A stretch of 10,367 bases of DNA from Candidatus Dormiibacterota bacterium (lineage in GTDB: Bacteria; Chloroflexota; Dormibacteria; Aeolococcales; Aeolococcaceae), in NCBI GenBank assembly GCA_955651875.1, contig CATPAP010000249.1, positions 1-10,367 on the forward strand. The letters are read 5' to 3'. The translations under genes were made by a program, and so were the position numbers. Of the stretch, positions 1 through 5,960 are shown in pieces (the first letter of the stretch is position 1; every line of letters begins with the position of its first letter). Below the pieces are notes generated by a model that saw nothing but the letters and a program-made list of their open reading frames with translations, had not been told where the DNA came from and did no database searches.

Positions 1-132
1 GTATGAGGGGCGCCAGCCCCAACGGCGTTTGAACTCTCCCCACGCCCTGGTCTGGAGGATCTGCCCGCCGTCGGGGTTGGCGACGACGAGCTCGTCCCAG
101 CTGGCGATCTCGCTGCGCGTCGCCGGCCTCAA
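1..132 (-). CDS. FemAB-family peptidoglycan bridge / lipid II aminoacyltransferase, N-terminal fragment
   Basis: Only the first 44 codons are in the window; the gene runs off the left edge. The translated start contains W-D-E-L-V-V-A-N-P, then G-G-Q-I-L-Q-T, then W-G-E-F-K-R-R-W-G-W. This matches the opening of FemA/FemB/FemX-type GNAT-fold transferases (a W-D-x-x-V segment, an ILQ/LLQ segment and WGxxKxxxGW). Known members add amino acids from aminoacyl-tRNA to the peptidoglycan stem peptide at the inner membrane face. The start is a TTG at 132-130, because an in-frame TGA lies at 216-214 and no ATG or GTG falls between. AGGGG (144-140) sits 7 bases upstream of the TTG. The exact substrate cannot be told from this fragment, and distant FemAB-like proteins in other pathways (for example exopolysaccharide clusters) share this start. 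Confidence 0.72.
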   Translation of the reverse strand, partial: MRPATRSEIASWDELVVANPDGGQILQTRAWGEFKRRWGWRPSY

Positions 133-139
133 CCCGCCG

Positions 140-144
140 CCCCT
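140..144 (-). promoter_or_regulatory. Shine-Dalgarno AGGGG for the FemAB-like gene
   Basis: AGGGG read on the minus strand lies 7 bases before the TTG at 132. It decides the start, since this frame has no ATG or GTG after the upstream in-frame stop. Confidence 0.5.
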
Positions 145-301
145 GCAGACCGTGCGCGTCGGGCGCAGGGGGGCGGTGCGGCGCGCACAACGCGCAGGCG
201 ACGCGCGACGCGATCATCTCGCGCACCGAGACCCGCGCGAGTGGTGAGCACCGCATCACCGTAGCACAGCGCCGATCGGAGTCGGCACGCATTTGGGCCG
301 G

Positions 302-331
302 TTGGCAAAAGCCATTGCAGTTCCTTACAAT
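302..331 (+). promoter_or_regulatory. Sigma-70-like promoter of the HU gene
   Basis: A -35 box TTGGCA (302-307, five of six consensus bases) is separated by 18 bases from a -10 box TACAAT (326-331, five of six). Transcription would begin near 338, giving a leader of about 30 bases before the ATG at 368. It is the best two-box promoter in the window and sits in an AT-richer patch. The stretch from 133 to 301 between the divergent genes shows nothing else I can support. Confidence 0.7.
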
Positions 332-356
332 TCCGCGAGTTTCCGCCGAACCCGTT

Positions 357-360
357 GGAG
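357..360 (+). promoter_or_regulatory. Shine-Dalgarno GGAG of the HU gene
   Basis: GGAG ends 7 bases before the ATG at 368 but only 1 base before the in-frame ATG at 362. The spacing therefore favours 368 as the start. The longer open frame back to 293 would begin upstream of the predicted promoter. Confidence 0.6.
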
Positions 361-367
361 AATGACG

Positions 368-682
368 ATGGCCAATGTCGTGACCCGTGATGTGCTTGCA
401 GAGAAGCTCGCCAAGCGTGCCGAGATCACCATGAGCGCGGCGCGCGATGAGGTGCGATGGTTCTTCGACACCATCTCGAGCGCGCTGGAAGCCGGTGACG
501 AGGTCCGCATCCACGGCTTCGGATCCTTCAAGACCGCGCAGCGCGCGGCACGCATGGGGCGCAACCCGCGCACCGGTGAGGCGGTCAGCGTTCCCGCCCG
601 TCGAGTGGTCCGCTTCTCTGCAAGCACCACGTTGAGCGGTGCGCTGAAGAGCCCGCGCGGCAGGCGAGGTGGCCGCAGCTGA
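368..682 (+). CDS. HU-family nucleoid DNA-binding protein
   Basis: This is a 104-residue protein of the bacterial HU/IHF family, which binds and bends DNA as a dimer and helps organise the nucleoid. The helical N-terminal dimerisation region covers about residues 1-45. The family signature G-F-G-S-F is at 50-54. The DNA-binding arm tip R-N-P-R-T-G-E is at 65-71, and Pro67 is the residue expected to intercalate. The usual C-terminal strand and helix follow (V-V-R-F at 80-83). The last ten residues form a short basic tail (S-P-R-G-R-R-G-G-R-S), giving a protein slightly longer than the classic ~90 residues but without the long lysine/alanine tail of mycobacterial HupB. It appears monocistronic, with its own promoter upstream and a hairpin downstream. 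Confidence 0.95.
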   Translation: MANVVTRDVLAEKLAKRAEITMSAARDEVRWFFDTISSALEAGDEVRIHGFGSFKTAQRAARMGRNPRTGEAVSVPARRVVRFSASTTLSGALKSPRGRRGGRS

Positions 683-699
683 CGCGGCGCCTGAGCTGA

Positions 700-730
700 C
701 GGGAGCCCCGGCTGCGCTCCGGGGTTCCCG
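700..730 (+). terminator. Hairpin after the HU gene, terminator-like without U-tract
   Basis: The arms 700-711 and 719-730 can form a 12-bp stem (one G-T pair) around a 7-base loop, starting 17 bases after the HU stop. The stem is GC-rich. No run of T follows, so it is either a non-canonical intrinsic terminator, as is common in GC-rich genomes, or an mRNA 3' end stabiliser. Confidence 0.55.
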
Positions 731-778
731 CCGTGGCGGCCGGCGACGCGTTCCCGACCCTGGGACCCGCGCCGCAGG

Positions 779-2059
779 ATGCGCGCAGTGCGTGTGCTGC
801 GCGTTCTGATCGGGATCGTCTGCGGCGCCGCGCTCACCGCCGGCGCCGGCGTCGCCGGTGTGCTTGCGGCCACCCGCATCGAGGCGGACGCGCCGTCGCT
901 GGTGCCCACCGTCACGGCCACTAGCCCCTGGGTGGCGGCAGCGGGCACACCCGAGTCGATCGCCGTCCCCGAGCAGGGCAGCCTGGCCGTCGACGCGGTG
1001 GTCGGCAGCACGGTCACGCACCTGGCGGCGAGCGACGCAGCCGCGGTGCGTCCGATCGCGTCCGTCACCAAGACGATGACCGCGCTGGTCGTCCTCGAGG
1101 CTCACCCGCTCGCACCCGGCCAGGCGGGGCCGCTGCTGACCATCGCGCAGAGCGACGTCAACGACTACAGGACCATCGCGGCAAGCGGCGGCTCGTTCGC
1201 TCCCGTGACCCTCGGAGAGCGGCTCAGCGAGCGCGACCTCCTCCTCGGGTTGATGCTGCCCTCGGCGAACAACCTCGCGCTGACCGCCGCCCGCTGGGTC
1301 GACGGCAGCGTCCGCGCGTTCGTCGCGCGTCTCAACGCGCGCGCAGCCGCGCTGGGGATGGCGCACACGCACTTCGCCGACCCCGACGGGCTCGATCCCA
1401 CCACCACCTCGAGCGTCACCGACCTCGTTGTCCTCGGCGAGCAGGCCATCGCCGACGACGCACTTGTGAGCATCGTCTCGACGACAACTGCGACCCTCCC
1501 CGACGGGACGGTCGTCGACAATCTCGACACCCTCCTCGGCATCGAACCGGGCTGGCTCGGCATCAAGACCGGGTGGACTCCCGATGCCGGGGGCTGCCTC
1601 CTGTTCGCCGCGCGCCGGACGCCGTCGCCCGGCACGACACCGCTGACGATCGTTGGCGCCGTGCTCGACCAAGCTCCCGACGGCAATGCCGACCTCGCCC
1701 ATCCGGAGCTTGGCGGCGCGTTCAACGCGGCGCGAACGGCCGTCGACCAGGCATTCGCGAACTACGCGGCTGTCCGCGTCGGCCGCGCCACCATCCCGCT
1801 GTCCGGTTCGGTCTTCGGACCGTGGGGCACGGCGTCGTCGCTCAGACTGCAGGGACCCGACCGCACGGTGCTGGTGCGGCTCGGCGACGCTCTCACCGTC
1901 AGCGCCGCCGCCCACCCTCTGTTGGTGCCGAGCCGTGCCGGAGCCACGGCGGGCACGGTCACGGTGACGCAGCACGGAGCCGTCGTCGGGACGTGGAGCC
2001 TGGCCACCGAGCGGCAGCTCGAGGCGCCGGCGCCGTGGTGGAGGCTGCTCCACGGCTGA
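779..2059 (+). CDS. D-alanyl-D-alanine carboxypeptidase (peptidase S11, PBP5-like)
   Basis: This 426-residue penicillin-binding-type serine enzyme would remove the terminal D-alanine from peptidoglycan pentapeptides outside the membrane. All three active-site motifs are present: S-V-T-K at 95-98 (nucleophile Ser95, Lys98), S-A-N at 162-164, and K-T-G at 263-265. The N-terminus (basic MRAVRVLR followed by a hydrophobic stretch to about residue 31) is a signal peptide or membrane anchor. From about residue 350 there is a small beta-rich C-terminal domain. No long amphipathic C-terminal anchor is evident, so the N-terminal segment may hold it in the membrane. The ATG at 779 directly follows CAGG, too close for a normal Shine-Dalgarno. 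GTG at 788 (9 bases after AGG) or 794 would also leave the signal sequence largely intact, so the exact start is uncertain. Confidence 0.93.
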   Translation: MRAVRVLRVLIGIVCGAALTAGAGVAGVLAATRIEADAPSLVPTVTATSPWVAAAGTPESIAVPEQGSLAVDAVVGSTVTHLAASDAAAVRPIASVTKTMTALVVLEAHPLAPGQAGPLLTIAQSDVNDYRTIAASGGSFAPVTLGERLSERDLLLGLMLPSANNLALTAARWVDGSVRAFVARLNARAAALGMAHTHFADPDGLDPTTTSSVTDLVVLGEQAIADDALVSIVSTTTATLPDGTVVDNLDTLLGIEPGWLGIKTGWTPDAGGCLLFAARRTPSPGTTPLTIVGAVLDQAPDGNADLAHPELGGAFNAARTAVDQAFANYAAVRVGRATIPLSGSVFGPWGTASSLRLQGPDRTVLVRLGDALTVSAAAHPLLVPSRAGATAGTVTVTQHGAVVGTWSLATERQLEAPAPWWRLLHG

Positions 2060-2077
2060 GCCGTCAGCGGCGCGGGC

Positions 2078-2443
2078 TCACCAGGCCGCGTCGGTGCGCT
2101 CGGCCGCCTCGCGGAGCGCGGCCACCGCCTCCGACGCGCGCGGCGCCAGGTCCGGGGCGACGCGAACCGACTCGAGCCGGTCGCGCGCGGTGACCAGCTC
2201 GAGCTCGTGCAGGCCGAGGTGCGCCTTGGCGGCCGCGCTGCCCTTGTAGGCGGCCAGCGGTTCCCGCCACTTCTGGCGCAAAGCCCGCGGTGAGAGCTCG
2301 CCGGCCCGCACCACCAGTCCCCCGCCGTTGCGCGAGGGCCCAAGCCGGAACCGGAACGCGATGCGCCCGCTCTTGGCGCAACTCTCGCATCGGCCGTACC
2401 GTTCGTCTGGAATCTCGGGGCGCTTCCGGCAGACGCGGCACAT
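2078..2443 (-). CDS. Small four-cysteine zinc-ribbon protein, function unknown
   Basis: This is a 121-residue protein opening with C2-x2-C5, a 13-residue spacer and C19-x2-C22, a zinc ribbon at the very N-terminus. Then comes an Arg-rich segment (about 26-55: R-I-A-F-R-F-R-L, R-A-L-R-Q-K-W-R) and a charged, probably helical C-terminal half (75-121). I do not recognise a named family. The basic region after the ribbon would suit nucleic-acid binding, but that is inference. The open frame extends back to 2503, but ATG 2443 is preferred because the zinc ribbon then starts the protein and a -10-like TAGACT lies 7 bases upstream, suggesting leaderless translation. It is divergent from the XRE gene and convergent with the carboxypeptidase gene, ending 18 bases from that gene's stop. 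Confidence 0.75.
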   Translation of the reverse strand: MCRVCRKRPEIPDERYGRCESCAKSGRIAFRFRLGPSRNGGGLVVRAGELSPRALRQKWREPLAAYKGSAAAKAHLGLHELELVTARDRLESVRVAPDLAPRASEAVAALREAAERTDAAW

Positions 2444-2450
2444 GCGCGCG

Positions 2451-2456
2451 AGTCTA
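2451..2456 (-). promoter_or_regulatory. -10-like TAGACT for a leaderless zinc-ribbon mRNA
   Basis: Read on the minus strand, TAGACT (four of six -10 consensus bases) ends 7 bases before the ATG at 2443, so transcription would start on or next to the start codon. No Shine-Dalgarno lies between. I see no convincing -35 box at 16-18 bases. Confidence 0.4.
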
Positions 2457-2496
2457 CGCAGAGCTGTCGGCGATCTCGCAGGATGGCCATTCCGCG

Positions 2497-2525
2497 TTGA
2501 CAAAACTACCTTTCCGTCATACTGT
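2497..2525 (+). promoter_or_regulatory. Promoter of the XRE regulator, probably leaderless
   Basis: A perfect -35 box TTGACA (2497-2502) is followed after 17 bases by TACTGT (2520-2525), which ends 7 bases before the ATG at 2533. CATACT (2518-2523) is a slightly better -10 match but gives a short 15-base spacer. Either way the start of transcription falls close to the start codon, and no Shine-Dalgarno precedes it. Confidence 0.62.
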
Positions 2526-2532
2526 CGGCCGG

Positions 2533-2802
2533 ATGAACGTCGAGGTTCGCGCCACCGGACTCCGTGCCATGCGCGATCGGCACAGGCTCACCCAGCGTGA
2601 GCTCGCCCGCCGGCTCGGGGTCACCCAGAACTACATCCCTGCGCTCGAGGCGGGGACCCGCAACCCCGGCCCGAAGCTGCGCCAGTCCCTCATGCAGCTC
2701 TTCGACTGCGACTTCGAGGACCTCTTCCAGGTCGTCATGGTCAACCCGGTCACCAAGCGCGAGCAGGTGCTGCGCCCGGAGCGCTCCTCAGAGGCGAGCT
2801 GA
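2533..2802 (+). CDS. Small XRE/Cro-type helix-turn-helix regulator
   Basis: This is an 89-residue protein consisting almost entirely of one HTH_3/XRE domain (about residues 5-66). The turn and recognition helix are in L-T-Q-R-E-L-A-R-R-L-G-V-T-Q-N-Y-I-P-A-L-E-A-G (19-41), followed by the typical G-T-R-N-P-G-P-K-L. A short strand-like V-V-M-V-N-P-V (67-73) and a charged tail end it; there is no ligand-binding domain. The start at 2533 places the first helix at the N-terminus and fits the promoter. It sits 36 bases upstream of folB on the same strand and is divergent from the zinc-ribbon gene, so autoregulation or control of either neighbour is possible but not shown. Confidence 0.9.
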   Translation: MNVEVRATGLRAMRDRHRLTQRELARRLGVTQNYIPALEAGTRNPGPKLRQSLMQLFDCDFEDLFQVVMVNPVTKREQVLRPERSSEAS

Positions 2803-2825
2803 ACGGCCGCGGCGCGCCCGCTCCG

Positions 2826-2831
2826 TACAAT
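2826..2831 (+). promoter_or_regulatory. -10 box TACAAT for a leaderless folB transcript
   Basis: TACAAT matches five of six -10 consensus bases, is identical to the HU -10 box, and ends 7 bases before the folB ATG at 2839. No Shine-Dalgarno is present in the gap. No good -35 box is seen at the expected distance (2803-2808), so activity would rest on the -10 element or an activator. Confidence 0.5.
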
Positions 2832-2838
2832 CGCGACG

Positions 2839-3213
2839 ATGGCGAGCGACCGGCTGCTCCTCGAGGGCCTGCAGTTCTTCGGCCACCACGGTGACGTGGA
2901 GGCCGAGCGAGCGCTCGGTGGCCGCGTCGACGTCGACGTCGAGATCCGCACCGACCTCACCGAGGCGGGGCGCAGCGACCGGTTGGCCGGCACGGTCGAC
3001 TATGTGCGCTGCTACGACGCGGTGCGCCATGTCGTCGAGAACAAGCAGCACAACCTGCTCGAGGGGGTCGCTGAGGAGATTGCCGCGGCGCTGCTCACCG
3101 ACGAGCGCATCGACTCCGTCCGCGTCCGCGTCGCCAAGCAGCCGCCCATCGCCGGGGTGTTCCGGCGCTTCGCCGTGGTCATCGAGCGCGACCGTGCGGG
3201 CGGCCGAGCATGA
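2839..3213 (+). CDS. folB: Dihydroneopterin aldolase
   Basis: FolB converts 7,8-dihydroneopterin to 6-hydroxymethyl-7,8-dihydropterin and glycolaldehyde in cytosolic folate synthesis. The 124 residues match the family's usual length. Visible family features are L-E-G-L-Q-F-F-G-H-H-G (8-18), the catalytic glutamate at E23 (five residues after the H-G pair, as E22 is in the Staphylococcus aureus enzyme), T-V-D-Y (52-55) with the conserved Tyr, N-L-L-E (72-75) with the pterin-binding Glu, and the catalytic Lys100 in V-A-K-Q-P. The 3' end overlaps folD by four bases (ATGA), indicating translational coupling. It is the first gene of a folB-folD-unknown-folC run. Confidence 0.95.
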   Translation: MASDRLLLEGLQFFGHHGDVEAERALGGRVDVDVEIRTDLTEAGRSDRLAGTVDYVRCYDAVRHVVENKQHNLLEGVAEEIAAALLTDERIDSVRVRVAKQPPIAGVFRRFAVVIERDRAGGRA

Positions 3214-4085
3214 GCGCGGTGATCATCGACGGCAAGGCCGTCGCCGCCGCGGTGCGCGGGGAGGTCGGCGAGCGCGTCCGGTCGCTCACCGCCGCGGGCG
3301 TGCGGCCCGGGCTCGGGGTGGTGCTCTGCGGCGACGACCCCGGCTCGGCCACGTACGTGCGCAACAAGGGCCGGGTCGCCGAGCAGCTCGGCGTCCGCTT
3401 CGACCTCCACACCCCGGCCGACGACAGCAGCACCGCGGACCTGCACGCGCTCGTCGAGCAGCTCAACCGCGACGAGGGAATCGACGGCATCATCGTGCAG
3501 CTGCCGCTCCCCAAGCAGATCGACGCGGACGTCATCGTCGACGCGGTGCGGCCTGACAAGGACGCGGACGGCTTTCACCCCTTCAACTTCGGCCGCCTCG
3601 CTGAGGGCGCCAGGCCGCCGGTGGTGGCAGGCACTCCGGCCGGGTGCATGGAGCTGTTGCGCCGCTACGACGTCCCGCTGCGTGGCGCGCGTGCGGTGGT
3701 CGTCGGGCGCAGCGCGATCGTGGGTCGTCCCATGGCGCTGCTGCTGCTCAACGGCGACTGCACGGTGACCATCTGCCATTCGCGCACCGTCGACCTGCCG
3801 GCGGTGTGCCGCGAGGCCGACATCCTCGTCGCCGCGATCGGGCGGCCGGGCATGATCACCGCCGACTACGTGAAGCCGGGCGCGTGTGTCATCGATGTCG
3901 GCATCACGCCCGTCGACGGCACGGTGCGCGGCGACGTCGACCGCGCCTCGGTGGAACCGGTCGCAGGCTGGTTGACCCCCGTCCCCGGCGGAGTCGGTCC
4001 GATGACCGTCGCCATGCTCATGTACAACACCGTGGCGCTCTGCGCCGCCCGGCGCGCCGGCGGCGTGCCCGCGTCCCTGCGCTGA
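3210..4085 (+). CDS. folD: Bifunctional methylenetetrahydrofolate dehydrogenase / methenyltetrahydrofolate cyclohydrolase
   Basis: FolD interconverts 5,10-methylene-, 5,10-methenyl- and 10-formyl-tetrahydrofolate, using NADP in most bacteria. The 291 residues are the usual size. Motifs in order: Y49-x3-K53 (catalytic pair), V-Q-L-P-L-P (96-101), K-D-A-D-G-F-H-P (117-124, normally K-D-V-D-G), the nucleotide-binding G-R-S-A-I-V-G-R-P (166-174), C-H-S (189-191), and the signature P-G-G-V-G-P-M-T (259-266). The start ATG overlaps the folB stop. The ribosome probably re-initiates, since no strong Shine-Dalgarno is seen. The only deviation noted is Ala for Val at 119, which should be tolerated. Confidence 0.97.
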   Translation: MSAVIIDGKAVAAAVRGEVGERVRSLTAAGVRPGLGVVLCGDDPGSATYVRNKGRVAEQLGVRFDLHTPADDSSTADLHALVEQLNRDEGIDGIIVQLPLPKQIDADVIVDAVRPDKDADGFHPFNFGRLAEGARPPVVAGTPAGCMELLRRYDVPLRGARAVVVGRSAIVGRPMALLLLNGDCTVTICHSRTVDLPAVCREADILVAAIGRPGMITADYVKPGACVIDVGITPVDGTVRGDVDRASVEPVAGWLTPVPGGVGPMTVAMLMYNTVALCAARRAGGVPASLR

Positions 4086-4092
4086 CGCAAGC

Positions 4093-4647
4093 GTGGCCGC
4101 CCTGCGTCTGCGCTGGTCCGAGCATGAGGCGCGAAAAGCGTACGCGCGGCCGTTCATGGTCAGCTTTCTCGACGACGGGGGCGACCCGCTCGGCAGCGTC
4201 GCGTTGAACGGGCCGGACCTTCTCTACTGGCGGCAGTTCGGCGCCGCTGTGGCAGCGCTCAGCGGTGAGCTCCTCATCCTCGACGGCGTCGACTCCACAG
4301 ACGATCCGCAGCGCGCCTGGCTCGACACACTGACGCCGCTGCTGCCCCCCGCCCCCGCCCTGCAGGTCACCCCGCGTTCCACCTTCGACCATCAACGCGG
4401 CCGGGTGTTCGGCTTTGTGGTCGGCGGCGAATCCCTGGCTGCGCTCGTCGACGCGGCCACTCTGCTCGAGTACCAGGATTTCCAGGCAGCGCTGGCGCAC
4501 CAGACCGGGCGGTTGCTCCGCGTTACGGCCGTCGAGGCCGAGGACGACGCCGCCCCGCGCCGCCGTGCGTGGCTGTCCTGGCTCGCGCAGGTGGTGGCGC
4601 GTCCCGTCGGGGACGAGGCCATGTCCGCGCAGGGGCCCTGGCGCTGA
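4093..4647 (+). CDS. Unrecognised 184-residue protein between folD and folC
   Basis: I do not recognise a family. The reading frame is well supported: it begins with GTG 7 bases after the folD stop, ends 2 bases before the folC ATG, and keeps the GC-rich third positions of its neighbours. The protein has no signal peptide, membrane segment, cysteine cluster or nucleotide-binding loop. Visible blocks are an N-terminal W-S-E-H-E-A-R-K-A-Y (8-17), F-M-V-S-F-L-D-D-G-G (21-30), a hydrophobic strand/helix region around L-L-I-L-D-G-V-D (60-67), F-D-H-Q-R-G-R-V-F-G-F-V-V-G-G-E-S (98-113), and a Trp/Arg-rich C-terminus (157-170). The mixed alpha/beta pattern suggests a small cytosolic protein. Its position inside a coupled folate operon suggests a link to that pathway. 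No good Shine-Dalgarno precedes the GTG; the ATG at 4156 is an alternative but would discard a coding-like stretch. Confidence 0.78.
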   Translation: MAALRLRWSEHEARKAYARPFMVSFLDDGGDPLGSVALNGPDLLYWRQFGAAVAALSGELLILDGVDSTDDPQRAWLDTLTPLLPPAPALQVTPRSTFDHQRGRVFGFVVGGESLAALVDAATLLEYQDFQAALAHQTGRLLRVTAVEAEDDAAPRRRAWLSWLAQVVARPVGDEAMSAQGPWR

Positions 4648-4649
4648 CC

Positions 4650-5951
4650 ATGGACTACGCCGCGGCCCTGGCCGCGCTCCACGCGCTCGAGGGTCTGGGC
4701 ATGAAGCTTGGGCTGGAGCGCATCGAGGCACTGCTCGCAGCGCTCGGCGACCCGCACCGCGACCTGCGCGGCGCGCTCGTCGCCGGGACCAATGGCAAGG
4801 GGTCGGTCTGCGCGATCGTCGAGTCGATGGGCCGCGCCGCGGGACGGCGCACTGTCCTGCTCACCAAGCCCCACCTGCTCTCCTGGTGCGAGCGCATCGC
4901 CGTCGACGGGGAGCCCGTCGCCGAGCAGCGCTTCGCCGACCTCATCGCCGAGGTGCTCGAGGGCGCCGCGGCACGTCTGCACGGCGGGCTCGGCTCGCCG
5001 ACCGCGTTCGAGGTGGTCACCGCGGCGGGGATCCTGGCGGCGCGTGACGCCCGGCCCGACCTGCTCATCTGCGAGGTCGGCCTCGGCGGCAGGCTCGACA
5101 GCACCAATATCCTCGACCTCGGCGTCGCCGTGGTGACGGGCATCGCGGTCGACCACCGTGACCAGCTCGGCGACGACATCGCCGGCATCGCCGCGGAGAA
5201 GGCGGCGATCATCAAGGCGGGCAACGACGTGGTCACCGGAGCCGACGGCGTGGCGCTGGCGGTGGTGCGCGCAGCCGCCGACCGCGCGGGGGCGAGCTCG
5301 CTCGCCGCCGTCGGCACGGACCTGCCGTGGCGGGGCTTCGAGCGCGGCCGCGACGGCGTCATGGTCGAGATCGACGATCCCCCGCTGCGGCTCGCCACCC
5401 CGTTGATCGGGGCATTCCAGGCCCACAACCTGGCTGTCGCCGCGCACGTCGCCCGCGTCCTCGACCGCCGCGGGGTCGCGATCCCCGACGACTCGCTGGT
5501 GCGGGGGGCGGCGACGGTGCGCTGGCCCGGGCGCATGCAGTGGGTGGACGGGTCGCCCGCCCTGCTCGTCGACGGCTGCCACAACCCTGAGGCCGCGGCG
5601 GCCATGGTCGCGGCCGCAGCGCCCCTGTGCAGCGGGCACCGCACCGTGATCGTGTTCGGCGCCATGGCCGACAAGGACCTCGGCGCCATGGTCGCCGCGC
5701 TCCGCCCGCTGGGCGACGCGGTGATCTTCACCGCCCCGTCATCGTCGCGGGCCGCCAACCCGGCGACGCTCGCGGCGCTGTGGGGCAGCGACGCTGACAC
5801 GGCGGCGGACGTGGCCAGCGCGCTTGCCCTGGCTCGGCGTTCAGCCGGCCCAGACGGGGTGGTGGTCGCCTGTGGCTCCCTCTACGTCGTGGGAGAGACG
5901 CTCGAGGCCGCCGGCGCGGGTGCGCGGGGCGGGCTGCGCATCGAGGTCTGA
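4650..5951 (+). CDS. folC: Folylpolyglutamate synthase / dihydrofolate synthase
   Basis: This Mur-ligase-fold enzyme attaches glutamate to dihydropteroate and/or extends the polyglutamate tail of folates, using ATP. It has 433 residues, the usual size. Motifs: P-loop G-T-N-G-K-G-S (46-52); K-P-H-L (73-76) followed by E-R-I (81-83), where most members have S-P-H-L; V-G-L-G-G-R-L-D-S-T-N (143-153); D-H-x-x-x-L-G (168-174); E-K-A-A-I-I-K (183-189, usually E-K-A-G-I-I-K), which holds the carbamylated-lysine region; and near the C-terminal domain V-D-G-C-H-N-P (usually D-G-A-H-N-P) and V-F-G-A-M-A-D-K-D. The ATG at 4650 is chosen over the frame extension to 4569 because that extension overlaps the preceding gene and adds nothing family-like. 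Whether it has one or both activities cannot be decided here. Confidence 0.95.
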   Translation: MDYAAALAALHALEGLGMKLGLERIEALLAALGDPHRDLRGALVAGTNGKGSVCAIVESMGRAAGRRTVLLTKPHLLSWCERIAVDGEPVAEQRFADLIAEVLEGAAARLHGGLGSPTAFEVVTAAGILAARDARPDLLICEVGLGGRLDSTNILDLGVAVVTGIAVDHRDQLGDDIAGIAAEKAAIIKAGNDVVTGADGVALAVVRAAADRAGASSLAAVGTDLPWRGFERGRDGVMVEIDDPPLRLATPLIGAFQAHNLAVAAHVARVLDRRGVAIPDDSLVRGAATVRWPGRMQWVDGSPALLVDGCHNPEAAAAMVAAAAPLCSGHRTVIVFGAMADKDLGAMVAALRPLGDAVIFTAPSSSRAANPATLAALWGSDADTAADVASALALARRSAGPDGVVVACGSLYVVGETLEAAGAGARGGLRIEV

Positions 5952-5960
5952 GCCGCTCAG
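5948..5960. repeat. 13-base palindrome spanning the convergent folC and thioredoxin stops
   Basis: CTGAG-CCG-CTCAG is a perfect 5-bp inverted repeat with a 3-base loop. It contains the folC stop (TGA, 5949-5951) and, on the other strand, the thioredoxin stop (5959-5957). Only 5 bases separate the two genes, so no conventional terminator fits between them. Confidence 0.5.

Noticed and set aside
7..20. GGGGC-GCCA-GCCCC stem near the left edge
   Set aside because: It lies inside the FemAB-like coding sequence and is short; expected by chance at this GC content.
29..247. A 72-codon plus-strand frame at the left edge
   Set aside because: It overlaps the FemAB-like start on the other strand, its residues look random, and it has no Shine-Dalgarno.
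293..367. A longer N-terminus for the HU protein
   Set aside because: It would start upstream of the predicted promoter, while the Shine-Dalgarno and HU homology both point to 368.
2052..2064. Palindrome ACGGCTGAGCCGT over the carboxypeptidase stop as a terminator
   Set aside because: The centre leaves only a 1-base loop, or a 4-bp stem if opened, and no T-run follows. It is too weak to call.
3012..4157. A 381-codon open frame on the minus strand
   Set aside because: It is antisense to folB and folD, which have unmistakable motifs. No family-like segment appears in it.
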